Of a DNA stretch of 6,374 nt, positions 1 through 6,164 are shown piece by piece. Below the pieces are notes generated by a model. It was given only the letters and a program-made list of their open reading frames with translations. It was not told the origin of the DNA and ran no database searches. The stretch is from Pseudomonadota bacterium (GTDB lineage Bacteria; Bdellovibrionota; Oligoflexia; Oligoflexales; Oligoflexaceae), in NCBI GenBank assembly GCA_029556045.1, contig JAKQGS010000102.1:1-6374 (forward strand), read 5' to 3'. Position 1 is the stretch's first letter. Every line of letters starts with the position of its first letter. Made by a program: the position numbers and the translations under genes.

Positions 1-1
1 C

Positions 2-376
2 GCTGCCATTCCCACCCTGATGGTGTTCAACAAGGCGGATCAGCTGGATGACAAGTATCTGGGCAAGATCCTGAAGTCCGCCTATCCGGGCAGTGTGATC
101 GTTTCGGCATTGAATTTCGACGATATGATCCGATTGCGGGATACCGTGTATGACTTCTTTAAAAAGAACATGCAGCGTTTTTCCGTATCGATCCCTGTGA
201 CCGATCAGGCAGCACAGTCGGTTGTTTACAAATCCTGTCTGATTCTGAACAAAGAATATACGGACGAGGATCACATGGTGTTTGAAGTGCAGGCCACCAT
301 GGCTGTCAAAAACAAACTCAAACTTTATGTCATTGGTGAGGCGGTGGAAGCACCGGGCTCGCAGGAAGTCTCATAG
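2..376 (+). CDS. hflX: HflX-family ribosome-associated GTPase, C-terminal part (5' truncated by window edge)
   Basis: The reading frame is open from the left edge to TAG at 374-376, giving the last 124 residues of a longer protein. What is visible is the end of the G domain. It has the guanine-specificity motif NKAD (bases 29-40, preceded by LMVF) and then a G5-like VSA motif in VSALNFDD, followed by an amphipathic helix. The C-terminal domain typical of HflX follows: a short beta segment (FSVSIPV), a helix, then LNKEYTDEDHMVFEVQA, which matches the 'eeeyteegv.l.a.l' pattern of that family. HflX proteins bind GTP and the 50S subunit and split or rescue stalled ribosomes, notably after heat stress, in the cytoplasm. 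The P-loop, Walker B and N-terminal HflX domain lie outside the window, so the family call rests on the C-terminal third. Another TRAFAC GTPase is possible but less likely. The gene ends 11 bases before pgi. Confidence 0.82.
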   Translation, partial: AAIPTLMVFNKADQLDDKYLGKILKSAYPGSVIVSALNFDDMIRLRDTVYDFFKKNMQRFSVSIPVTDQAAQSVVYKSCLILNKEYTDEDHMVFEVQATMAVKNKLKLYVIGEAVEAPGSQEVS

Positions 377-387
377 GAGAACGCAGG

Positions 388-1743
388 ATGTCGTTAATCC
401 AGTTGGATCGGTCCTTTTTTACTGCTGAACTGAACCAGAAAACCGAGTCTCTTGTGGCGGATGCCACCGATGCACTGACGCTTCTCAAAACCGGTCGCTC
501 CCGCGGGGGGGAGTGGACGGGATGGTTTGATTATCCCCGAAAAAAGGGCTTTGATGAGGTTGCCGCCGTAGAGCAATACGTCCGGGAGTTGCCGGTCTCC
601 TATGACCTTGTGGTGTTGGTCGGGGTGGGAGGCTCCTATTTGGGGGCACGAGCCTGCATCCAGGCTCTGAGTCATACCTATTGCGGATTCAAAAAAAGTG
701 GCGCTACCGATGGCCTTATCCCCGTGGTCTTTGCGGGACATCATCTGTCCGAACATGATCTCCATGACCTTCTTGATCTCCTCAAGGGGCATTCTCCCCT
801 GATCAATGTGGTCAGCAAATCCGGTACCACCACTGAGCCTGCGGTGGCGTTTCGGGTGCTGCGGCAGTACATGGAACACCGCTATGGCCGCAAGGAGGCC
901 GCGCAACGGATCGTTGTCACCACCGATGCCCATAAGGGCGCCCTGCGTGTCATCGCAGAGGAGCAGGGATACGCCTCATTTGTGATCCCTGACGATGTTG
1001 GGGGACGTTACTCGGTGTTAAGTCCTGTTGGATTAGTTCCCATCGCGTTGGCCGGCATCCCCATTCGTCCGATCGTGGAAGGGGCGGATCAACTTTTTCA
1101 GGAACTGCATCAGCAGGATTTGGAGCATCATCCCGTTATCCGCTACGCCTGTGCCCGTTCGGCAGCATGGTCTCATCAAAAATCCATCGAACTGATGTCC
1201 TATCTGGAGCCTCGCTTATTTCATCTGGTGGAATGGTGGAAGCAGTTATACGGGGAATCGGAAGGCAAAGAGGGCAAGGGTATTTTCCCCGCGGGACTGG
1301 CCCTAACCACCGACCTGCACTCTCTGGGACAGTTGGTTCAGGAGGGTTGTCGCAACCTCTTTGAAACATTTTTGCATTTTGGTCACAGCGCTCAGGGCCC
1401 CAAAGTGGAGATCCCCCGCCAAAAAAATGATGACGACCAGCTGCACTATCTGGAGCGTCACAATTTTGCAGAGATCAACGAAAAGACCCTCAAAGGGGTT
1501 AAGCTGGCGCACTTCGAGGGAGGAGTGCCCTGCCTGGAGTTGCGGATTCCGGCCTTGGATGGTTACCATCTGGGGGCACTTCTGGCCTTTTTCCAGGCAT
1601 CCTGTCCCGTCAGCGCTCTGCTTTCCGGGGTGAATCCCTTTGATCAGCCGGGAGTTGAAGCCTACAAAAAAAACCTCTTTGGTCTGTTGGGGAAACCGGG
1701 GTTTGAGGATCTGGGGAGAGAACTGCGTTCTCGACTAAGTTAG
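388..1743 (+). CDS. pgi: Glucose-6-phosphate isomerase
   Basis: This cytoplasmic enzyme interconverts glucose 6-phosphate and fructose 6-phosphate in glycolysis and gluconeogenesis. The 451-residue product fits the short bacterial form (about 450 residues, Bacillus/Thermotoga type) rather than the roughly 550-residue enterobacterial form. Visible motifs are the sugar-phosphate loop VGVGGSYLGAR (78-88), SKSGTTTE (143-150), the family signature DDVGGRYSVLSPVG (202-215) and the second signature FDQPGVEAYK (418-427). Expected catalytic residues are present: Arg207, Glu290 in YGESEGKEGKG, His311 in TTDLHSLGQ, and Lys427. The numbering of Glu290 and His311 coincides with what I recall for the Bacillus stearothermophilus enzyme. 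The ATG is supported by AGGAGA (375-380), which overlaps the hflX stop and lies seven bases upstream. The overlap of this ribosome-binding site with the end of hflX suggests co-transcription and perhaps translational coupling. The gene appears intact and ends TAG. Confidence 0.97.
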   Translation: MSLIQLDRSFFTAELNQKTESLVADATDALTLLKTGRSRGGEWTGWFDYPRKKGFDEVAAVEQYVRELPVSYDLVVLVGVGGSYLGARACIQALSHTYCGFKKSGATDGLIPVVFAGHHLSEHDLHDLLDLLKGHSPLINVVSKSGTTTEPAVAFRVLRQYMEHRYGRKEAAQRIVVTTDAHKGALRVIAEEQGYASFVIPDDVGGRYSVLSPVGLVPIALAGIPIRPIVEGADQLFQELHQQDLEHHPVIRYACARSAAWSHQKSIELMSYLEPRLFHLVEWWKQLYGESEGKEGKGIFPAGLALTTDLHSLGQLVQEGCRNLFETFLHFGHSAQGPKVEIPRQKNDDDQLHYLERHNFAEINEKTLKGVKLAHFEGGVPCLELRIPALDGYHLGALLAFFQASCPVSALLSGVNPFDQPGVEAYKKNLFGLLGKPGFEDLGRELRSRLS

Positions 1744-1773
1744 ATTCTGCTGCAAAAGGCCGGTGCAAGGGAT

Positions 1774-2040
1774 GTGTCCAAGAGTTACAATGATGCCCAG
1801 CATGGCGACATTTCCCAGTATGGTGACGATCACATGATGGGACCGGAGTTTAAACTTCCTGCGGAACTATTTGTGAAAAAAACCATTCTGGTAGAGTTGG
1901 GCCATGCGGATAAATTACCGGATAATATCAAAATCTGCTTTGAAAAACCGGCGGTGGAGTGCCTGACTGCATCGGTTAAAACCACACCGATACTTAAACC
2001 CCATGAAGAGGGTGGCAAAAAGAAGGCAATGTTCAACTGA
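1774..2040 (+). CDS. Small hypothetical protein downstream of pgi
   Basis: I do not recognise this protein. From GTG at 1774 it has 88 residues and ends TGA. An alternative ATG at 1834 gives 68 residues, starting MMGPEFKLPAELF, and has a better ribosome-binding site: GGTGA at 1822-1826, seven bases upstream. The GTG start has only a distant AAAGG, so the shorter form may be the real one. The product is soluble-looking, with no signal peptide or membrane segment. It has alternating hydrophobic and charged stretches (VKKTILVELGHADKLP), two Cys, and a Lys-rich tail (EEGGKKKAMFN). Codon choice resembles the neighbouring genes, which supports real coding. The frame is the same as pgi and stays open from the codon after the pgi TAG, so a readthrough extension or a decayed gene cannot be excluded. 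It sits 30 bases after pgi and would be the last gene of that operon. Confidence 0.5.
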   Translation: MSKSYNDAQHGDISQYGDDHMMGPEFKLPAELFVKKTILVELGHADKLPDNIKICFEKPAVECLTASVKTTPILKPHEEGGKKKAMFN

Positions 2041-2050
2041 GTCCTGCACT

Positions 2051-2109
2051 GGGGGCGCCGCATGGGGCTCCTGCCCTACAGCTGCATGCGTTCCCTTAAG
2101 AATGCCCCC
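2051..2109 (+). terminator. Nested inverted repeat after the hflX-pgi-small ORF cluster, possible transcript 3' end
   Basis: Two nested perfect 6-base pairings lie just after the small ORF: GGGGGC (2051-2056) with GCCCCC (2104-2109), and inside it CGCATG (2059-2064) with CATGCG (2085-2090). The 3' side carries a 13-base bulge. The bases that follow are AT-rich but do not form an uninterrupted T-run, so this is not a textbook intrinsic terminator. It could end the upstream transcript or be a structured spacer. The position between two transcription units is the main support. Confidence 0.25.
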
Positions 2110-2111
2110 AA

Positions 2112-2149
2112 ATCTTCCCTAATTCTTACTTATTTATAATATGCATAAT
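2112..2149 (+). promoter_or_regulatory. Candidate sigma-70-type promoter for the HATPase-like gene
   Basis: An AT-rich island (about 2110-2170) interrupts otherwise GC-richer sequence and contains a perfect -10 hexamer TATAAT at 2135-2140. A second -10-like CATAAT lies at 2144-2149. No good -35 hexamer is visible at the expected distance; the best is ATCTTC at 2112-2117. The predicted transcript would start near 2147 and have a leader of about 70 bases before the ATG at 2216. The call rests on the -10 match, the AT-richness and the position. Confidence 0.4.
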
Positions 2150-2215
2150 CTCTAAAATAAAATAGAAATCACCCGATGTACCTCTCAGGTTACCGATCCA
2201 GGGTAGGGGGAGGGG

Positions 2216-2665
2216 ATGCCGAATTGCAGCTTGGAGCAGGTTTTGGTCGAGGTTTCGCTCCTGGTGTCAAAAAAGGCACAGGAACAAGAGGTTGCGGTTC
2301 GTTTTGAGTCCGTGAAGGACGTTGTTCTCTGGGGTGAGGATACGAGTATCGAACAGGTGCTCTATAGCTTGATCTCTCAAAGAATGGATGCTCTTCGGGA
2401 GAAACTGGGGCGCTGGATCAGGGTCTCCGCGTTTGAAGATAATGTTCGGGTGGTCCTGCAAATCCGGGATAGCTGCCTGGACAAAAGCGTAGACTCAGGG
2501 GAGCAGGTGTTGCAGATTTCTGGGTCTGAACATGAAGGCGAAAAGAACCCTGAATTCGGGCTCGCCCGAACAAAGGAAATATTTAAAGAATGGGGCGCGA
2601 CGATTCATTTCATAGCGGGCAATGACCCCCGCATTGAGTTGCGATTCCGCAGGGCATCCTGCTAA
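2216..2665 (+). CDS. Stand-alone degenerate HATPase_c-like protein (histidine-kinase ATPase-domain relative)
   Basis: The 149-residue product follows the layout of a sensor-kinase catalytic domain from end to end. An N-terminal helix and strand (SLEQVLVEVSLLVSKKA, then VAVRFES) match the lead-in to HATPase_c. EDTSIEQVLYSLISQRMDAL (about 42-61) sits where the N-box should be, VVLQIRDSCLDKS where the G1 box (DxGxG) should be, and PEFGLARTKEIFKEWGATIHF where the G2 box (GxGLA...) should be. The key residues are altered. The N-box Asn is replaced (SLISQ instead of NLLxNA), G1 has lost its glycines, and G2 keeps only FGLA. There is no dimerisation/phosphoacceptor domain, no membrane segment and no signal peptide. 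The ATG has AGGGGG five bases upstream and an in-frame TAG at 2204-2206, so the protein cannot begin earlier. It may bind partners without ATP turnover, for example as an anti-sigma or kinase-regulator relative, or it may be a decayed kinase fragment. The fold is inferred from motif order only. Confidence 0.72.
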   Translation: MPNCSLEQVLVEVSLLVSKKAQEQEVAVRFESVKDVVLWGEDTSIEQVLYSLISQRMDALREKLGRWIRVSAFEDNVRVVLQIRDSCLDKSVDSGEQVLQISGSEHEGEKNPEFGLARTKEIFKEWGATIHFIAGNDPRIELRFRRASC

Positions 2666-2713
2666 AGCAGCGTTCCTATGCCACTGAAATCCTGCCGATC
2701 GGAGAATCAACCA

Positions 2714-2766
2714 GGGGAGCCGGTTTCTCGCGGTAATCGAGATGCCAGTTACTCCCCCCTTTGTTT
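2714..2766 (+). terminator. Candidate intrinsic terminator in the convergent gap
   Basis: The 99-base gap between the plus-strand HATPase-like gene and the minus-strand U32 gene contains GGGGAG (2714-2719) pairing with CTCCCC (2752-2757). Inside lies a second hairpin, TCTCG (2726-2730) with CGAGA (2738-2742) around a 7-base loop, extendable by GG/CC and a G-T pair. The outer stem is followed on the plus strand by a T-rich run (TTTGTTT, 2760-2766). This fits a terminator for the plus-strand gene. It could also serve the minus-strand gene, although the T-run on that side is weaker. Confidence 0.42.
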
Positions 2767-4069
2767 AGTCGGCTAAAACCGGCTCGATGGTCGTGGCCAA
2801 TTGCATGGGGAGATCTTCCTCCATGCCCGGAGTGGTGGACGGCACGACCATCGTTTCCCGCACCTCCTGGCGGATCACGTCCAGAGGCTCCACCGGTACA
2901 TTCATCTCCAGCTGGACCAGGGTATTGGGTTGGCCCACTTCGATCTCCTTGCCGGTCTTAACGGAAATCATGGAGGTGACGGTGGTCACGACGTTGGGGC
3001 CCTTTGGTTTGATGACTTCGATGGTGGTCCCTTTCTCCACTTTATTTAAGAGTTCAACGGTAGCGATGGTGCTTTCCGGCTCCACGGCGGTGACCTGTCC
3101 CACAATGTCATGGGAGTGGCGGTACCCCCCCACCCGGTTGGTGTTTTCCTTGTCGAGGCCGTCGATAAAAAATCCCGACGTGTAACCGCGGTGGGAGAAG
3201 GTTTCCAACTCCTGGCGCCAGGTCGGATCAAAACGGAATCCTTCGGGACTGAAGTAACTGTCCACACCCGCGCGGTAAATCTTGGTGGTGGTGGCGCCAT
3301 ACATCACGGACTTCATACGGCCTTCGATTTTCAGGCCATCCACACCGGCTTCGATGATCTTGTCCAGGAAATCGATGGTGCAGAGGTCCTTCGAGTTAAA
3401 GAGGTAGGTGCCGCTTTCGTCTTCGTGGATGGGGAAGTATTCGCCCGGACGTCCTTCCTCCACCACATAGTACTTCCAACGGCAGCTGTTGGCACAAACA
3501 CCACGGTTGCCGTCACGATCCGCCATATAGGAACTGAGGTGACAGCGACCGCTGTAGGTCATGCACATGGAGCCATGGACAAAAACCTCCAGTTCCATAT
3601 CTGGCACCTGATCCCGGATACGTTTAATATCGTTAAGCGTGACTTCCCGTGCCAGCACCACCCGCTTAGCCCCCAGTTTTTCCCACATCCGCACGCTGCG
3701 GTAGTTGGTGGAGCTGCTTTGGGTGCTGACGTGAATGCGCAGGTTGGAGTGCTCCTGCACCAGTTCCATGACGCCGAGATCGGCGACAATCACCGCATCC
3801 ACGCCGATCTGTTCCAGGTATTTCACAAAATTTGGCAGCGCCTTGATCTCTTTGTTATGGGCGATGATGTTGAGGGTCACATAGACCTTCTTGCCAAGGC
3901 TATGGGCATAATCCACCGCCTCTTTGAGGGCGCTCATACTGAAGTTGTGGGACTGGGCCCGCAGGTTAAAGGCTTTGCCGCCCAGATAGACGGCATCCGC
4001 GCCGTACTGAAATGCGGTTTTGAGTTTGCTCATGCTGCCCGCAGGAGCCAGAAGTTCGACTTTACGCAT
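2765..4069 (-). CDS. trhP: Peptidase U32 family protein, TrhP-type tRNA 5-hydroxyuridine synthesis enzyme
   Basis: The 434-residue product opens with ELLAPAGSMSKLKTAFQYGADAVYLGG, the classic start of U32 proteins. The U32 signature E-x-F-x2-G-S-M-C-x4-G-x-C-x-L-S is matched exactly at residues 161-179. Cys169, Cys176, Cys192 and Cys196 (GVCANSC) are the four conserved cysteines thought to hold an Fe-S cluster. GVDGLKIEGRMKS (242-254) is another family block. Residues from about 320 to 410 form the C-terminal beta-rich U32 domain. Length and sequence resemble E. coli TrhP (YegQ) and B. subtilis YrrO, which use prephenate to make 5-hydroxyuridine at tRNA wobble position 34, and not the longer RlhA (YdcP). 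Despite the family name, protease activity is doubtful for this subgroup. The ATG is followed at once by the conserved N-terminus and has a weak AGAGAG upstream. The gene stands alone, convergent with the HATPase-like gene and divergent from the lipoprotein gene. Confidence 0.9.
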   Translation of the reverse strand: MRKVELLAPAGSMSKLKTAFQYGADAVYLGGKAFNLRAQSHNFSMSALKEAVDYAHSLGKKVYVTLNIIAHNKEIKALPNFVKYLEQIGVDAVIVADLGVMELVQEHSNLRIHVSTQSSSTNYRSVRMWEKLGAKRVVLAREVTLNDIKRIRDQVPDMELEVFVHGSMCMTYSGRCHLSSYMADRDGNRGVCANSCRWKYYVVEEGRPGEYFPIHEDESGTYLFNSKDLCTIDFLDKIIEAGVDGLKIEGRMKSVMYGATTTKIYRAGVDSYFSPEGFRFDPTWRQELETFSHRGYTSGFFIDGLDKENTNRVGGYRHSHDIVGQVTAVEPESTIATVELLNKVEKGTTIEVIKPKGPNVVTTVTSMISVKTGKEIEVGQPNTLVQLEMNVPVEPLDVIRQEVRETMVVPSTTPGMEEDLPMQLATTIEPVLAD

Positions 4070-4151
4070 AATGGGGACTCTCTTTTCTGAATTCAGTTTA
4101 CAGGACTGATGGTGGTTCCCGGCTCACGACGGTGGCCGGACCGAGCGGTTA

Positions 4152-4179
4152 ATTCTCATAGAAATCGGGTGTTTGGCAA
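4152..4179 (-). promoter_or_regulatory. Candidate sigma-70-type promoter for the U32/trhP gene
   Basis: On the minus strand, TTGCCA (plus positions 4174-4179) matches the -35 consensus at five of six bases. GAGAAT (4152-4157) matches the -10 at four of six, with a 16-base spacer. Transcription would start near 4145, giving a leader of about 75 bases. The call is based on consensus match and position only. Confidence 0.35.
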
Positions 4180-4235
4180 CACTTAGCGCAGGATTCTGAA
4201 AAAAGTTCAACCTCAGTATCCATCGGCCATGCTTA

Positions 4236-4309
4236 GGCGGCGACAAATTCCGCCGGGAGTCCTTGATTTTACCATTGTTTCAGGGATTATCTCCGTGCTA
4301 GAGGGAGAT
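4236..4309 (+). promoter_or_regulatory. Candidate promoter and small inverted repeats upstream of the lipoprotein gene
   Basis: TTGATT (4263-4268) and GATTAT (4285-4290), 16 bases apart, form a weak sigma-70-like pair pointing at the lipoprotein gene, with a leader of about 50 bases. Two short inverted repeats flank it. GGCGG (4236-4240) pairs with CCGCC (4250-4254), and ATCTCC (4289-4294) pairs with GGAGAT (4304-4309); each has a 9-base loop. The second overlaps the proposed -10 and the start region, where an operator or leader hairpin could lie. All elements are short and could be chance. Confidence 0.25.
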
Positions 4310-4346
4310 TTGACTGCTTGGCCAGTTTTATGGGGGAACAGGAATA

Positions 4347-6164
4347 ATGGCTCGGTATTTCAGGAATTGGCTCTTGATCGTATTGTTGGTTGCTGCGGGA
4401 TGCCGTGGCACCGATGACGTTTCTCAATCGTCCCTAAAGAATCTTTTTCAAAACTCACTGCGGCGCGACGCTCTATCTCACGAGGCGGAAAGTGTTGTGC
4501 GCCTCGACTCCGGTTGCACCGCTTTTTTCATTGAAAATTCAAAAGGTCAGGTCATCCTCGGTAGTGCAGCTCACTGCATGAAGTACAAAATGGAGGAGTG
4601 GTGCCAGCAGGGGACATTTAAGGATAACCACGGGAGAACCGGTGCCTGCGACGAAATCCTCGTCACGGCAAAAGACACCGATATTGTCATCTTTCGGGCC
4701 AAAGAATATGACCCAGCCTGGATCACCCGTCCTCTACGTCTTGCGGCCTATGATGCTGAACCGCAGGACCGACTTTGGATGATCGGATATCCGGGGGATA
4801 TCAACCGGAAGGGACGCCTGACGGTTACTGAAAATTGTTGGGTAATGGCCAATCACCAGCCTAGCCCCTATCCCCCCAGTATGCCGCACCAGGGTGACAC
4901 AGTTTTTACCCATAATTGCTCCACTTACGGCGGCAATAGCGGCGGGCCCATGGTGCGGGAAGGCTCCCGCGATGTCGTCGGAGAGCCCTATACCTACCTG
5001 CCAGATTATATGATCCTGATGCCTGCAGATGGTCGTGAATATATCGCCTCCGGTGCATCGATGGCGCAATTTGCTGCCAAACACCGGGACCGTTTGGTGG
5101 AACTAGGCCTAAGCCTTTCGGGACAACTGCAGAAGGATATGCAGGACCTGCCGGTTCTACCGGAGGCTTCCGCGGGTGTGGCGCGATTTGTTGCGGCCTG
5201 CCAGCGTGCTCAGGCCACTCAACAAACCCAGCAGGGCGCATCGGATACGGCTTTATTACTACTGCAGCTGACTGGCACCAGCGACTGTGGGGAAGCCGGC
5301 ATCAAGCTGTCCACCACCAGCGAAATTGCACTGCAGTCCCTGAATATTGCGGATCTCAGTATTTTTGGCAGCGGTCTCTTTGATGAAAATCTCAAAATGC
5401 TCTATCTGGATGGTAATCCCATCCGTGATATTGCGCCTCTCAAGTCGCTACAATCGCTGCGAGTTCTGCATCTGGATCTCACCGGATTTCAAAACGTCGA
5501 GGACCTGGCGACGATGCCGGCCTTACATGAGGTTTCATTGTCCGGCAATGGCATTGAAGATATCAGCGGCTTTGGTAAGGACGAAGGCTCCATTAAACTT
5601 AAAAAGGTGTACCTGGACAATAATCGCATCAGCGATGCCTCAGCCATGGCCATCATGGGAGAAGGTTTGACAGCAACCTTCAACGGCAACGCCGGGGATA
5701 ACCGTCGTCTTATACAATCGCTGGCCATTGCGGGATTGAAGTTTAAGGAACTGGGGCTGGCGGATTTGAGCCTGGAAAATCTTGACGGTCTGCCCTGGGA
5801 CACCTTTCGCCGCCTCAAGACTCTGGTACTGGACGGCAACAAAATTCAGGACATCACGCCACTGGCACCTTTGGGACCATCCGTCAGCGAGTTGTCATTG
5901 GCCAATAATCGGGTGGGGGATGTTACTTCTCTGGGTAACTATATTATGTTGAGTCGACTGGATCTGTCACAAAATCAAATTCAAGAGGTGACTCCTCTAG
6001 CCAGTCTGAGCTTACTGTCCAATCTGAATGTGCGATTCAATCAGATCGAAGATTTTTCTTCCCTCAGCGGGTTGGGATTTTTGCAACGGCTGGATGTGCG
6101 GGATAACCCGGGCACTGTCAACGGCCAGTGCCCTCACCCCAGAGCTCAGTGCCTCTGGGAGTAA
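4347..6164 (+). CDS. Exported lipoprotein with V8-like (S1B) serine protease domain and leucine-rich repeats
   Basis: The 605-residue product begins with a lipoprotein signal: MARYFR, a hydrophobic core, then VAAGC with Cys19 as the lipidation site. Arg at +2 would allow outer-membrane sorting. Residues about 47-255 form a chymotrypsin-fold protease. His76 is in GSAAHC, Asp112 in DTDIVIF and Ser198 in STYGGNSGGP. GYPGD (147-151) and STxGGNSG closely recall staphylococcal V8/glutamyl endopeptidases. The S1-pocket position six residues before Ser198 is Ser192, not Asp, so trypsin-like specificity is unlikely. Cys57-Cys77 is placed like the chymotrypsin 42-58 disulfide. A Gln/Ala-rich linker (about 280-300) leads to an LRR domain (about 320-590) of internalin-like 22-residue units such as LKTLVLDGNKIQDITPL, closed by a cap with Cys595 and Cys602. 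AGGA lies three bases before the ATG, with GGGGGAA further up, and an in-frame TGA is at 4311-4313. The likely role is surface or periplasmic proteolysis guided by LRR binding. The substrate is unknown. Confidence 0.88.
   Translation: MARYFRNWLLIVLLVAAGCRGTDDVSQSSLKNLFQNSLRRDALSHEAESVVRLDSGCTAFFIENSKGQVILGSAAHCMKYKMEEWCQQGTFKDNHGRTGACDEILVTAKDTDIVIFRAKEYDPAWITRPLRLAAYDAEPQDRLWMIGYPGDINRKGRLTVTENCWVMANHQPSPYPPSMPHQGDTVFTHNCSTYGGNSGGPMVREGSRDVVGEPYTYLPDYMILMPADGREYIASGASMAQFAAKHRDRLVELGLSLSGQLQKDMQDLPVLPEASAGVARFVAACQRAQATQQTQQGASDTALLLLQLTGTSDCGEAGIKLSTTSEIALQSLNIADLSIFGSGLFDENLKMLYLDGNPIRDIAPLKSLQSLRVLHLDLTGFQNVEDLATMPALHEVSLSGNGIEDISGFGKDEGSIKLKKVYLDNNRISDASAMAIMGEGLTATFNGNAGDNRRLIQSLAIAGLKFKELGLADLSLENLDGLPWDTFRRLKTLVLDGNKIQDITPLAPLGPSVSELSLANNRVGDVTSLGNYIMLSRLDLSQNQIQEVTPLASLSLLSNLNVRFNQIEDFSSLSGLGFLQRLDVRDNPGTVNGQCPHPRAQCLWE

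Noticed and set aside
394..933. Minus-strand open frame (179 codons) opposite pgi
   Set aside because: It is antisense to conserved glucose-6-phosphate isomerase motifs and has no recognisable domain of its own.
1741..1743. Programmed stop-codon readthrough of pgi
   Set aside because: The base context after TAG (ATT) is not a known strong readthrough context, and Pgi is complete with its C-terminal catalytic Lys before the stop. A separate small gene is simpler.
2041..2215. Missing N-terminal (phosphoacceptor) part of a histidine kinase upstream of the HATPase-like gene
   Set aside because: An in-frame stop lies at 2204-2206, and the AT-rich region shows no coding-like frame with an H-box, so there is no visible remnant.
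3110..4090. Long plus-strand open frame (326 codons) opposite the U32 gene
   Set aside because: It lies wholly antisense to a clearly recognised gene, its His/Val-rich composition is typical of an antisense shadow, and no family motif is seen.
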